DNA of 64,000 nt from Ascidiimonas aurantiaca (GCF_037646345.1 NZ_JBBEWR010000011.1:1-64000); one strand, 5' to 3'. Shown: positions 43,905 to 53,394, counted from the stretch's first letter. Translations and numbers: made by a program. Notes: generated from the letters alone by a model not told the origin.

Positions 43905-44315
43905 TTATCGTAATCGATCAACAGATTTTACAAGATCTTCATCCTTTTTAATAGCCTTATTGGCTAAAACAAGAAAAACGATAGAAATTATAGGAAAAAG
44001 CATCCCAATACCCTTCTCAGAAACCAGTGTTTCTCCGGATAAGTTTAGTGATCTAACCACAAATAATCCTAGTAAAGTAATGTTTAATATGATATTCAAT
44101 CTGTTTAGCACAAATTGTAATTTTCGATTTTTAAATAAAAAAACAGTTGTTAAAACCATCAGGGCAGAACCTGCAAATAACAATAAAACGGGCATTTCAT
44201 CTTTTGCGTAAACTACTTTGTTATCCACATTGGTCCAAACACTTACTAAAAAAGGCAAAATACCGTTAATTATAAACACTCCCAGTAAATACAAACTCTG
44301 TATGCGTTGTAACAT
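43905..44315 (-). CDS. DUF4293 four-helix membrane protein
   Basis: 136 residues with four hydrophobic segments. It starts MLQRIQSLYLLGVF and ends in the family's typical tail LANKAIKKDEDLVKSVDRLR. Proteins like this are found divergent from rho across Flavobacteriia; their function is unknown. Confidence 0.85.
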   Translation of the reverse strand: MLQRIQSLYLLGVFIINGILPFLVSVWTNVDNKVVYAKDEMPVLLLFAGSALMVLTTVFLFKNRKLQFVLNRLNIILNITLLGLFVVRSLNLSGETLVSEKGIGMLFPIISIVFLVLANKAIKKDEDLVKSVDRLR

Positions 44316-44376
44316 ACCTTATGTTTTGAGGCAAAAATAAGAGTTCTTTTTAAAAAAATATGTCAGAATATGAAAA

Positions 44377-44384
44377 TAAATTTG
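44377..44384 (+). promoter_or_regulatory. -7 box of rho
   Basis: TAAATTTG is an exact TAnnTTTG match 128 bases before the rho ATG. No clean -33 partner is seen. It would give rho a leader of about 120 bases, long for this organism and suited to rho autoregulation. Confidence 0.5.
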
Positions 44385-44511
44385 TAATATTGCGGTATCC
44401 ATTCGTAACTACCTCATTCAGTGGTTCGTTTGTACTTCAGTTCAAAGTTTTCATAACGACTAAAACACAGTCTACCTCAACAGTAGTATTTCATAATTTA
44501 TTGATATTTCA

Positions 44512-46158
44512 ATGTTTGACATTTCAGATTTAAAAGAAAAGAAGCTTATTGAATTACAGGATATCGCCAAAGGCCTTAATGTCCCTAAGTTCAAGTCCTT
44601 AAAAAAAATGGACCTTGTGTACCAAATACTTGATGTACAGGCTGCGACCCCTCAGGTGACAGCACCTTTAAAAGATACTCTTTCGGCAGAAAAACTGGAA
44701 GAGAAAAAGAAAAGAAGGACCCGAACACGTGTAAATAAAACACAACCTAAGAAACAGGAGAAAAAAGAAACGGCTTCTCCTACCCTTTTTGAAGAAAACA
44801 AAAATCCGCAGCCGGCAGCCCAAACTGAAAAAAGCAAAGAGCCTCCGGCCCAAGAAAAGAAAGAACCCGCCAAGCCTAAGGAAGAATTCAAAAAGCGAGA
44901 GCAGGAAAGTAAAGATCATCCACAAAAAAGGCAACACCATAAACAGCATTCATCTGTACAGCAAGCCAACACAAAAGAAAATATTGACAAAGACAACTTT
45001 GACAAAGACAAGAAAAACCGATACAGAGATCCTGATTTTGAATTTGACGGTATTGTAGAAAGTGAAGGCGTTCTGGATATCATGCAGGATGGTTACGGAT
45101 TTTTAAGGTCATCAGACTACAACTATCTTTCTTCTCCAGATGATATTTATGTGTCTCAATCTCAGATCAGACTGTTTGGGCTCAAAACCGGGGATACAGT
45201 TCTTGGTAATGTACGTCCGCCTAAAGAAGGAGAAAAGTATTTTCCGCTCATTAAAGTGGCCAAAATTAATGGCCTTGACCCTCAGGTGGTGAGAGATCGT
45301 GTCTCTTTTGAGCATCTCACACCTCTGTTCCCTGAAGAAAAATTTAAACTCGCCGAAAGGAGAAGCACCATATCTACCCGGATCATTGATCTTTTTTCAC
45401 CTATAGGAAAAGGACAAAGGGGTATGATTGTTTCGCAGCCTAAAACAGGTAAGACCATGCTGCTTAAAGATGTAGCCAATGCTATTGCAGCAAATCATCC
45501 GGAAGTCTATCAAATTATTTTACTTATAGACGAACGCCCGGAAGAAGTTACCGATATGCAACGTAATGTTCGGGGCGAAGTAATATCATCTACTTTTGAC
45601 GAACCCGCAGAACGGCATGTAAAAGTAGCTAATATTGTTCTTGAAAAGGCCAAAAGACTCGTAGAGTGCGGGCATGATGTAGTTATCCTTTTGGATTCTA
45701 TTACCCGACTGGCAAGAGCTTATAATACTGTACAACCGGCAAGTGGCAAAGTACTTAGCGGCGGTGTAGATGCAAATGCCCTTCATAAACCCAAACGTTT
45801 TTTTGGAGCTGCCAGAAATATAGAAGGTGGTGGTTCTCTTACCATTATAGCTACAGCTTTAACCGAAACCGGCTCTAAAATGGACGAAGTGATCTTTGAA
45901 GAGTTTAAAGGAACCGGTAATATGGAACTCCAGCTTGACAGACGCATAGCCAACAGGCGTATTTTCCCTGCTATAGACCTTATCTCCTCTTCAACCCGTA
46001 GAGACGATCTGCTTCTGGACGAAACCAATATACAGCGCATGTGGATACTTAGAAAATACCTTTCAGACATGAATCCCGTAGAAGCCATGGAGTTTATTGA
46101 AGATCGAATTAAGAAAACCCAGAACAATGAAGAGTTCCTTATGACAATGAATCAATAG
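44512..46158 (+). CDS. rho: Transcription termination factor Rho
   Basis: 548 residues. The N-terminal Rho helical domain (ISDLKEKKLIELQDIAKGLNV) is followed by a Lys/Glu/Gln/Pro-rich low-complexity insertion (about 60-175) and a cold-shock-like RNA-binding domain (EGVLDIMQDGYGFLRSSDYNYL). The RecA-type ATPase has QPKTGKT and VVILLDSITRLARAYN; the C-terminal RISE region is intact. The long disordered insertion is typical of Bacteroidota Rho and may drive condensation. Its own transcript ends at an intrinsic hairpin. Confidence 0.96.
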   Translation: MFDISDLKEKKLIELQDIAKGLNVPKFKSLKKMDLVYQILDVQAATPQVTAPLKDTLSAEKLEEKKKRRTRTRVNKTQPKKQEKKETASPTLFEENKNPQPAAQTEKSKEPPAQEKKEPAKPKEEFKKREQESKDHPQKRQHHKQHSSVQQANTKENIDKDNFDKDKKNRYRDPDFEFDGIVESEGVLDIMQDGYGFLRSSDYNYLSSPDDIYVSQSQIRLFGLKTGDTVLGNVRPPKEGEKYFPLIKVAKINGLDPQVVRDRVSFEHLTPLFPEEKFKLAERRSTISTRIIDLFSPIGKGQRGMIVSQPKTGKTMLLKDVANAIAANHPEVYQIILLIDERPEEVTDMQRNVRGEVISSTFDEPAERHVKVANIVLEKAKRLVECGHDVVILLDSITRLARAYNTVQPASGKVLSGGVDANALHKPKRFFGAARNIEGGGSLTIIATALTETGSKMDEVIFEEFKGTGNMELQLDRRIANRRIFPAIDLISSSTRRDDLLLDETNIQRMWILRKYLSDMNPVEAMEFIEDRIKKTQNNEEFLMTMNQ

Positions 46159-46183
46159 TGATAACATGTATATTTAAAAAAAA

Positions 46184-46209
46184 TCCTGCTTCCCGCAGGA
46201 TTTTTTTTT
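46184..46209 (+). terminator. Intrinsic terminator of rho
   Basis: The TCCTGC-TTCCC-GCAGGA stem is flanked by A-run and T-run arms that extend the pairing, with nine T from 46201. It is strong and lies 26 bases after the stop. Confidence 0.85.
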
Positions 46210-46240
46210 ATGTCATGTATATCTTTACTCTATATCATTT

Positions 46241-46272
46241 TTTGACTCTTTCGGAATAATTATCTAGCTTTG
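46241..46272 (+). promoter_or_regulatory. Promoter of the T9SS cargo gene
   Basis: TTTG (46241-46244), 20 bases, then TAGCTTTG (46265-46272): an exact Bacteroidota promoter. Transcription should start near 46278, which rules out the in-frame TTG at 46270 as the start codon. Confidence 0.65.
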
Positions 46273-46296
46273 AGAAAGATAGGTAATTACTTTCAT

Positions 46297-49092
46297 TTGA
46301 ACTTTGTTTATATAAATACAGTAAAAGCTCAAAAGCTCATATTCTTCATATTCCTGTTTCTAGGCTTTTTAGGGCATACTCAGGAAAAAGAGGCCTCTTT
46401 CTGGTATTTTGGCAGGTTTTCAGGAATACATTTCAACCTGGACCCCACCAGTCTTATTGACGGCAGAGCAGATACGGAAGAAGGATCTTCAGTAGCTACC
46501 GATGCCAGTGGCAACCTCCTTTTTTACACAAATGGCGTAAACGTCTGGACCGCTGCACAATACCCGCATCCCCTAATGCAAAACGGTACCGGGCTTCTGG
46601 GAGGGAATAACAGTAGTCAATCTGCACTTATTATTCCCAGGCCCGGTCATCCGGATATTTTTTACATATTTACCGTAAGCGGGCACCAACAATTCACACT
46701 TACTTCATCCAGAGGTGAAGGTCTTAACTATTCAACAGTAGATATGTCAAGGAACGGAGGTGCCGGGGCAGTCATAAACAAAAACATCCCTCTTTCTACC
46801 TATAATGCTGCCGTAACCGTTGAAAATGATCTGAAATGCTCGCAAAAGCTTACAGCGGTTCAACATGCCGATGACGAATCCTTCTGGGTAGTAACTCATT
46901 TTCTTCATACTTTTTATGCATTTCGGGTTACGGCCAGAGGGGTAGTTGAGAGGCCTGTAAAAAGTAAGATAGGACCCACGCTCTACCCCGGGAACTATGC
47001 CCTTAACTCCAAAGGTCAAATGAAAATATCACCCGATGGTACTAAACTGGCTATGGCCAATGAAGCCAATGGTATTGATTCTCAAAGTGAAGGCACCGGT
47101 AACCTCTACCTTTTTGATTTTAACGATACTACAGGAGAAGTGAGTAATCCGGTAGAATTACTGCCTAATGACTTTATACATCCCTACGGTGTAGAATTCT
47201 CAGACAACTCCAAAAAACTCTATGCCACTTTACGAAGCTGGAACGATCGCACCATAAACAGAGGGCAGAGCAGCCTTTATCAGTTTGATCTCAGTTCGGG
47301 ACAAACCCCACCCAGAGCTTTTCGTATGGATATTGATCTAAATTTTCCACCCGGAGCTTTACAACTGGCCATTGACCGAAAAATATACAGAGCAATGCGT
47401 GGCAGACCGGAATTAAGTGTTATTAATACCCCAAGAGAAGACCGAACCAATGCCGACTATCAGAGCAGAGTAATCAATCTATTAGGAAGAATTAGCAAAA
47501 CAGGGCTTCCCTCTTTTATTCAATCATATTTTCATGTAGAAATTAAAACACAGAATACCTGTGTGGGGAGAGAAACAGAACTTTCCATAAACTATCTTCC
47601 CGAACCCGTAACTATTGACTGGGATTTTGGAGATGGCAACCGTATTTCAGGTACTTCAGACAAAAGACCCCGCCATGTTTACAACACACCGGGAGATTAT
47701 ACAGTAACTGCTACTATAACCAAGGGAACCGAAACAGAGATCTACCAAAAAACAATCACTATTTACCCCCTACCGGTTTTAAATGCCACCTCTCTTACCC
47801 AATGTGATGATGACGGAGATGGTTTTAGCGACTTTAACTTAAAAGAAGCTCAGTTATTTATAACGTCCGAACCAGGGGTTCGGTTTACTTATCATTTTAC
47901 GTTAACAGATGCAGAGACAGGTCAAAACCCCATTAATCAGGGAGTGACTTTTTCCGATGCACTGGCATCCCGGCTTTACGTACGAGCTACGGGTAGAACC
48001 AATTGTCATAACACCACCACCCTTGAACTTAATACCGTAAATACTTCTATCCCCAACAATTTCCAATTGTTCTATAGCGCCTGTGATGATATGGAGGATG
48101 GTGATGACACTAATGGGATCACTGCATTTGACCTGAGTGATGCCAGTGCTCAAATACAGGCGTTGTTCCCGGCTGATCCCGGTTTGCTCATCACCTATTA
48201 CAAAAACCGAAGAGATGCACTTGCCGAACTTAATGCCATTGACCCTTCAAATCACAGGAATGTTGATTCCCCCTTTCAGCAGGATATATGGGTACGAATA
48301 GAAAACCCTTCGGGCAATGCCTGTTTTGGCCTTGGGAACCACATACAATTACAGGTAGATCCTACTCCGGTATTTGAGGTATCTGCTCCTCCCATATTTT
48401 GCATCAATGCTCCGGAGACTATCAACTTACGTGTTTTAAATGCTGCTGAAAACTATCAGTACGAGTGGAAAAATGCTACCGGTGAAGTGTTATCTACAGA
48501 TGCAAACCATCTGGATGTAAATGATTTTGGAACATATTATGTTACCGCTACCAAAACAGACGGAACCGGATGTTCAAAAACCAAAAGTTTTGAGATCGTA
48601 CCTTCGGTAATTGCCAACATCCAAAACATTACTGTTATAGATAACAGCAGTAACAATTCTATTACACTCAGCGTAAACGGTATAGGAGATTATGAATTTG
48701 CACTGAACGATAATCGCTTTGTGAGCGGAAACCAGGATAACGGGCACCAATTTACCGGAGTACCCTTAGGAGAGCACACTGTTTACATACGAGATAAAAA
48801 TGGCTGTGGCATGGTACAAAGAGAAGTCTCTCTCATTGGTTTTCCCCGGTTTTTTACCCCTAACGGAGACTCTGTAAATGATACCTGGCAAATTATAGGC
48901 GTACGGTTGCAACCGGGGTCTAAAATCACCATCTTTGACAGATACGGAAAATTACTTGCTGATATAGATCCGACCAGTACCGGATGGGACGGTACATTCA
49001 ACGGGAACGTTATGCCTTCTTCTGATTATTGGTTTTCTGCCAGGCTTCAGGACGGGCGTATATACAAAGGGCATTTTAGCCTGAAAAGATAG
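46297..49092 (+). CDS. Large secreted protein with PKD domain and T9SS type B sorting domain
   Basis: About 931 residues. No ATG is available; TTG at 46297 gives a good signal peptide (KLIFFIFLFLGFLGHTQ) and lies after the promoter. Residues 25-420 look like a propeller (YFGRFSGIHFNL, LLFYTNGVNVW, MKISPDGTKLA). A PKD domain follows (DWDFGDGN...HVYNTPGDYTVTATI), then several Ig-like units. The C-terminus is the gliding-motility-associated, type B sorting domain (FFTPNGDSVNDTW...ITIFDRYGKLL...GWDGTFNG...SSDYWF). It is exported by T9SS and displayed at or released from the surface; its role is unknown. Confidence 0.88.
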   Translation: MNFVYINTVKAQKLIFFIFLFLGFLGHTQEKEASFWYFGRFSGIHFNLDPTSLIDGRADTEEGSSVATDASGNLLFYTNGVNVWTAAQYPHPLMQNGTGLLGGNNSSQSALIIPRPGHPDIFYIFTVSGHQQFTLTSSRGEGLNYSTVDMSRNGGAGAVINKNIPLSTYNAAVTVENDLKCSQKLTAVQHADDESFWVVTHFLHTFYAFRVTARGVVERPVKSKIGPTLYPGNYALNSKGQMKISPDGTKLAMANEANGIDSQSEGTGNLYLFDFNDTTGEVSNPVELLPNDFIHPYGVEFSDNSKKLYATLRSWNDRTINRGQSSLYQFDLSSGQTPPRAFRMDIDLNFPPGALQLAIDRKIYRAMRGRPELSVINTPREDRTNADYQSRVINLLGRISKTGLPSFIQSYFHVEIKTQNTCVGRETELSINYLPEPVTIDWDFGDGNRISGTSDKRPRHVYNTPGDYTVTATITKGTETEIYQKTITIYPLPVLNATSLTQCDDDGDGFSDFNLKEAQLFITSEPGVRFTYHFTLTDAETGQNPINQGVTFSDALASRLYVRATGRTNCHNTTTLELNTVNTSIPNNFQLFYSACDDMEDGDDTNGITAFDLSDASAQIQALFPADPGLLITYYKNRRDALAELNAIDPSNHRNVDSPFQQDIWVRIENPSGNACFGLGNHIQLQVDPTPVFEVSAPPIFCINAPETINLRVLNAAENYQYEWKNATGEVLSTDANHLDVNDFGTYYVTATKTDGTGCSKTKSFEIVPSVIANIQNITVIDNSSNNSITLSVNGIGDYEFALNDNRFVSGNQDNGHQFTGVPLGEHTVYIRDKNGCGMVQREVSLIGFPRFFTPNGDSVNDTWQIIGVRLQPGSKITIFDRYGKLLADIDPTSTGWDGTFNGNVMPSSDYWFSARLQDGRIYKGHFSLKR

Positions 49093-49097
49093 CAAAG

Positions 49098-49865
49098 CTA
49101 ATCTTTAAGACGCTGGATTTCCTTTTTAAGGGTTTCTACAGATCGCTGTAGCTGGTTAAGTGCCAGATGTTGTGAAGGACTGGTGTCAATATCAAAGCTA
49201 ATTTTACTATTTACCTGCCATAATTCCAGTATATCACTTACTTCTATCGTGAAAGGTGGATAGAACTCATTAAGGGAGATCAATACCAGTTTAGAAGGAT
49301 CCTGTAGTTTTTGAACTTTTTTTACCAGCACACTGTCATTCATCACCACTACACAAACCGAATGGTCATTTACTTCATCAATAGAATTTACGGCACGGCC
49401 TATCACCCATTCTCCAGGCTGAAGCGATGGTAGCATACTGTCCCCTTCAACCTCAAACCCTCTGAAAGTGGCATTTCTAAACTGTGGTAAGGGAATACTA
49501 AAAGCCGGTAATTGTTCAAACCATTCTACATCCTGAATATTGGCAGGATACCCTGCGGCTGCTTTTACACTTACCATTACCGTATTTTCGGTATCCTCCG
49601 GCCCCACGCTCACCACTTTGGGTGAAACATTATGCAAGGATTGTATGTACCTTTGGCTACTTTCACCAAAAAGCCACATAGGATTTACCTTAAAACGGTG
49701 TAACAGTTCCATAACTGCTTTTCCAGGTACCCGAGTTTTTCCTCTTTCTATATCTGCAGTAGAACTACCTATTCCAAGGGCTTTAGCAAACCCTTGTTGA
49801 GTATATCCTTTTGACTCCCGTATCTCTTTAAAACGTTTGGCTTCAATGTTTACACCTTCTTCCAT
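49098..49865 (-). CDS. LexA/CI-like repressor: XRE helix-turn-helix with S24 autoprotease
   Basis: 255 residues. An XRE-type HTH covers about 10-66 (YTQQGFAKALGIGSSTADIERG). The C-terminal S24 domain has Ser143 in EGDSMLPSL and Lys182 in VLVKKV as the catalytic dyad. An Ala104-Gly105 bond (KAAAGYP) sits where LexA and CI cleave themselves. A short coiled tail ends the protein. It should be a DNA-damage-responsive repressor that self-cleaves on RecA activation. It is divergent from the radical-SAM gene, with palindromic operators between them, so it probably represses both itself and the repair pair. Confidence 0.88.
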   Translation of the reverse strand: MEEGVNIEAKRFKEIRESKGYTQQGFAKALGIGSSTADIERGKTRVPGKAVMELLHRFKVNPMWLFGESSQRYIQSLHNVSPKVVSVGPEDTENTVMVSVKAAAGYPANIQDVEWFEQLPAFSIPLPQFRNATFRGFEVEGDSMLPSLQPGEWVIGRAVNSIDEVNDHSVCVVVMNDSVLVKKVQKLQDPSKLVLISLNEFYPPFTIEVSDILELWQVNSKISFDIDTSPSQHLALNQLQRSVETLKKEIQRLKD

Positions 49866-49885
49866 ACTACAAAGATAATATATTT

Positions 49886-49900
49886 TGGAATTTTTCCAAT
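49886..49900. promoter_or_regulatory. Candidate operator 1 of the LexA-like repressor
   Basis: The palindrome TTGGAA-TTT-TTCCAA is centred 40 bases from operator 2, about four helical turns, and 21 bases before the repressor's own start. It is well placed for autorepression. Confidence 0.65.
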
Positions 49901-49925
49901 TATTATTGCTTTTTGTTTTTAAATA

Positions 49926-49950
49926 ATGGAATTATTCCATATTTTTGGAA
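49926..49950. promoter_or_regulatory. Candidate operator 2 (and half-site) before the radical-SAM gene
   Basis: ATGGAAT-T-ATTCCAT (49926-49940) is a perfect palindrome with the same GGAA/TTCC core as operator 1. A further half-site TTGGAA lies at 49945-49950, only 10 bases before the ATG at 49961. Confidence 0.65.
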
Positions 49951-49960
49951 AAAAATCACA

Positions 49961-51229
49961 ATGCTCGTTACCCAACGCATACAAGAAAAGTTAAGTATCC
50001 TTGCCGATGCTGCCAAATATGATGTGTCTTGCGCATCAAGCGGCAGTACCCGAAAAAACAAAAACAAAGGGCTGGGGAATGCCTCTTCCATGGGAATTTG
50101 CCATTCTTATACCGAAGACGGGCGTTGTGTATCTTTATTAAAGATATTACTTACTAATCATTGCATATACAATTGTGCTTATTGTATAACGAGAAGTAGC
50201 AACGATATAAAAAGAGCCGCTTTTAAAGTCAAAGAGGTAGTAGCTCTCACTATCAATTTTTACAGGAGAAACTATATTGAAGGGTTATTTCTGAGCTCCG
50301 GTATCTTTAAGGATCCTGATACTACCATGGAGCGCCTTATTGCAGTTGCCAAAGCCCTCAGGGAAGAAGAAAACTTTAATGGGTATATACATTTAAAATC
50401 TATTCCCGGGGCATCAGACATCCTGATGAAAGAAGCGGGATTGTATGCAGATCGCCTGAGTGTGAATATAGAGATCCCCACTAAAAGCGGTTTGCGTTTA
50501 TTGGCACCGGAGAAACGTTTTGATCACTTTGTGGCACCTATGAAAAAAGTGAGAGACGAGATCATACGACACCGTGATGAAAAAAAAAGATACAGATCAA
50601 CTCCCAGTTATGCTCCAGCCGGCCAAAGTACACAAATGATCGTGGGTGCGACCGGAGAAACCGATCTGCAGGTAATGCTTACTGCTCGTCATTTTTATGA
50701 GAACTTTAATCTGAAAAGGGTATATTATTCGGGGTATATACCCGTCAGTCAAGACAGCAGATTACCTCAAATTGGTTCTCCGGTACCCATGTTACGAGAA
50801 AACAGGTTATACCAGACAGACTGGTTAACCCGGCTGTATGGTTTTCACATTACCGAGCTGCTTACTCCCGAGCAGCCTAACCTTGATACCGATATAGATC
50901 CAAAGCTCGCCTGGGCCCTGAGGAACCTGCACCTCTTCCCCATAGATGTAAATACAGCAGTTCCTCAGATGCTCATGAGAATTCCCGGTGTAGGTATGCT
51001 ATCTGTACAAAAAATACTTGCCGCAAGAAAATCTGGAACCGTGAGATGGGAACATCTTAAAAAAATTGGAATCGCTGCAAACCGGGCCCGGTTCTTTATT
51101 GCCCGCAATGATAAGAACACAATGCAAAGAGAGTACACCCCTTTGGAAATTAAAAACCGTATCCTGAGATCATACCAAAGTAAGTACAGCGCAGTTTATG
51201 ACCGACAATTATCACTTTTTATTAACTAA
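49961..51229 (+). CDS. Putative DNA modification/repair radical SAM protein with helix-hairpin-helix
   Basis: 422 residues from the ATG at 49961; a longer in-frame start at 49913 would run through the operators. The radical-SAM cluster is CIYNCAYC (Cys68, Cys72, Cys75). A helix-hairpin-helix DNA-binding motif lies in the C-terminal part (MRIPGVGMLSVQKILAARKSG). This fits the TIGR03916-type family, known only as a putative DNA modification/repair enzyme. It is followed 18 bases later by its usual partner, a DUF4130 protein. The LexA-like operators upstream support a damage-induced role. Confidence 0.88.
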   Translation: MLVTQRIQEKLSILADAAKYDVSCASSGSTRKNKNKGLGNASSMGICHSYTEDGRCVSLLKILLTNHCIYNCAYCITRSSNDIKRAAFKVKEVVALTINFYRRNYIEGLFLSSGIFKDPDTTMERLIAVAKALREEENFNGYIHLKSIPGASDILMKEAGLYADRLSVNIEIPTKSGLRLLAPEKRFDHFVAPMKKVRDEIIRHRDEKKRYRSTPSYAPAGQSTQMIVGATGETDLQVMLTARHFYENFNLKRVYYSGYIPVSQDSRLPQIGSPVPMLRENRLYQTDWLTRLYGFHITELLTPEQPNLDTDIDPKLAWALRNLHLFPIDVNTAVPQMLMRIPGVGMLSVQKILAARKSGTVRWEHLKKIGIAANRARFFIARNDKNTMQREYTPLEIKNRILRSYQSKYSAVYDRQLSLFIN

Positions 51230-51247
51230 TCCAGTAAATCCAAAAAA

Positions 51248-52021
51248 ATGAAAAAAATACTCATTTACGATGGTAGTTTTGAAGGCTTTCTCACTGCCAT
51301 TTACCAGGTGTTTGAAGAAAAAGCAGAAAATGTAAAGATTGTCAAACCCAAACATTATGAACCAGATATGTTTGCCGAGAGCGAACATATTATAAGCGAT
51401 CCTTACAAAGCTTTACGAGTATGGAAAAGTTTATTATTAAAGGCTACAAAAATAGGGGCATATGAATTGTACAAAGCCTTTCTTAGTGAAATTAAAGGGG
51501 TTGAAATGGTGCTTTTGCGATATGTTGTGCACATGTATTCTACCGAAACTTATTCATTTGATAATTACAGGAATAACGATGTACTCAGAGTTTCTCAGGT
51601 AGCCAGGATGGTAAGCCGGGAAAAACATCGTATGGAAGCTTTTATCAGGTTCAGACTTACTACTAATGGTATTTATTTTGCAACCATATCACCCGATTTT
51701 AATGTATTACCCCTTATCGCACCTCATTTTACAGACCGATACGCAGATCAACCGTGGATTATTTATGATCTCAAAAGAGATTACGGGCTTTACTACGATC
51801 TGCATAAAACTGAAAGAATACAATTATCTGCAGAAGCAGATACTGAAAATGCTTTGGAAGCCCCCATACATCTGCATCAGGAAGAAGGTATATATCAGGA
51901 ACTATGGAAAACGTATTTTAAAAATACTCAAATAGGTTCCAGAAAAAACATGAAGTTACACCTGAAACACATACCTAAAAGGTACTGGAGGCACCTTACT
52001 GAAAAACAACCGGAAGCGTGA
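51248..52021 (+). CDS. DUF4130/TIGR03915-type putative DNA metabolism protein
   Basis: 257 residues, cytoplasmic. The start KKILIYDGSFEGFLTAIYQVFE and the central RVSQVARMVSREKHRMEAFIRF...IYFATISPDFNVLPLIAPHF are the DUF4130 signature. It is the constant neighbour of the radical-SAM/HhH protein and almost certainly acts with it; its biochemical activity is unknown. The C-terminal tail (LKHIPKRYWRHLTEKQPEA) matches the usual end of these proteins. Confidence 0.87.
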   Translation: MKKILIYDGSFEGFLTAIYQVFEEKAENVKIVKPKHYEPDMFAESEHIISDPYKALRVWKSLLLKATKIGAYELYKAFLSEIKGVEMVLLRYVVHMYSTETYSFDNYRNNDVLRVSQVARMVSREKHRMEAFIRFRLTTNGIYFATISPDFNVLPLIAPHFTDRYADQPWIIYDLKRDYGLYYDLHKTERIQLSAEADTENALEAPIHLHQEEGIYQELWKTYFKNTQIGSRKNMKLHLKHIPKRYWRHLTEKQPEA

Positions 52022-52032
52022 TCACTGTTATT

Positions 52033-53394
52033 TTACTGAATAGCACTTATTATATCGTGCCGGGTAATAATATGATATTTACCATTCCCCAGATCTACCA
52101 GTAACGCCTGATTATCTTTGTTGATAAGCTTTGATATTTTTTCTATTGGATCATTTTTATCAACAATTGGAAAAGGAGGCTTCATGATATCCTTAATAGG
52201 GGTCGTAGCTATGTTTGTATTTTCCATATAAGCTCTCAGCAAACTGGTTTCATCAATAGAGCCCACAAAACCGGTCACATCCTTTACTGGTATTTGGGAT
52301 ATTTTATATTTCTTCAACCTATCGGTAGCATGCTGCACCAGTTCTTCCGTCATCACAGTTACCAAAGGCTTATCCACATGTTGTTGTATAAGGTCCTCCG
52401 CGGTAGTTACCGGTCGTTCAAGAAACCCGCGTTCACGCATCCATTCATCATTAAACATTTTACCCACGTAACGGCTTCCCGAATCGTGAAAAAGCACTAC
52501 TATCACATCATCGGGGCTAAATTTTTCCTTTAACTGAAGTACTCCTTTAATGGCAGCCCCTGCTGAATTCCCTACAAATATTCCCTCTTCTTTGGCCAGC
52601 TTTCTCGTAAAAACGGCAGCATCTTTATCAGTTACTTTGGTAAAACCATCAATAACACTAAAATCAACGTTTTTAGGCAAAATATCTTCTCCAATACCCT
52701 CAGTAATGTAAGGATAGATCTCATTCTCATCAAAAACACCGGTTTCGTGATATTTTTTAAATACTGATCCGTAGGTGTCGATACCCCAGATCTTAATGTT
52801 CGGGTTTTGCTCTTTAAGATATTTACCAACTCCGGAGATAGTACCACCGGTGCCTACTCCTACTATAAAATGCGTTATTTTGCCTTCGGTCTGTTCCCAT
52901 ATCTCGGGGCCGGTTTGCTCATAATGTGCTACTGTATTCGAGGGGTTATCATATTGATTTACATACCACGAATTGGGTGTTTCTCCTGCAAGCCGTTTGG
53001 ACACTGAGTAATATGATTTGGGGTCATTTGGTTCTACATTGGTAGGACAAACTACTACTTCTGCTCCCACTGCCTTTAAGATGTCCATCTTTTCTTTAGA
53101 TTGCTTATCATTAATAACACATATAAGCTTATATCCTTTTACGATGGCACCCAGAGCGAGTCCCATTCCTGTATTGCCCGAGGTTCCTTCTATAATGGTC
53201 CCACCCGGCTTAAGTCTCCCGTCGGCTTCTGCATCTTCTATCATCTTAATGGCCATTCGGTCCTTAACCGAATTTCCGGGATTAAATGTCTCCACTTTGG
53301 CTAAAACCAGTGCATCGATCTCTTTTGTGAGAGTATTAATCTTAACCAGTGGCGTATTGCCTATGGTTTCCAGTATATTTTTAGCGTATTTCAT
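52033..53394 (-). CDS. Cystathionine beta-synthase (PLP enzyme with tandem CBS domains)
   Basis: 453 residues from the ATG at 53394 (the in-frame ATG at 53415 adds seven residues). The PLP Lys44 lies in NPGNSVKDRMA, and the phosphate loop GTGGTISGVGK and substrate loop EGTSGNTG are present. Residues 335-450 form two CBS domains. It condenses serine (or O-acetylserine) with homocysteine, linking methionine to cysteine synthesis; the CBS pair would sense adenosyl ligands. A cysteine synthase with CBS domains is the alternative reading. Confidence 0.88.
   Translation of the reverse strand: MKYAKNILETIGNTPLVKINTLTKEIDALVLAKVETFNPGNSVKDRMAIKMIEDAEADGRLKPGGTIIEGTSGNTGMGLALGAIVKGYKLICVINDKQSKEKMDILKAVGAEVVVCPTNVEPNDPKSYYSVSKRLAGETPNSWYVNQYDNPSNTVAHYEQTGPEIWEQTEGKITHFIVGVGTGGTISGVGKYLKEQNPNIKIWGIDTYGSVFKKYHETGVFDENEIYPYITEGIGEDILPKNVDFSVIDGFTKVTDKDAAVFTRKLAKEEGIFVGNSAGAAIKGVLQLKEKFSPDDVIVVLFHDSGSRYVGKMFNDEWMRERGFLERPVTTAEDLIQQHVDKPLVTVMTEELVQHATDRLKKYKISQIPVKDVTGFVGSIDETSLLRAYMENTNIATTPIKDIMKPPFPIVDKNDPIEKISKLINKDNQALLVDLGNGKYHIITRHDIISAIQ

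Noticed and set aside
44652..44949. Two minus-strand open frames rich in Phe/Leu/Ser opposite the start of rho
   Set aside because: They mirror the Lys/Glu-rich insertion of Rho and look hydrophobic only for that reason.
49903..50091. Small open frames across the repressor/radical-SAM gap, including an extended radical-SAM start at 49913
   Set aside because: They would translate the palindromic operators; the ATG at 49961 gives the family's normal N-terminus.
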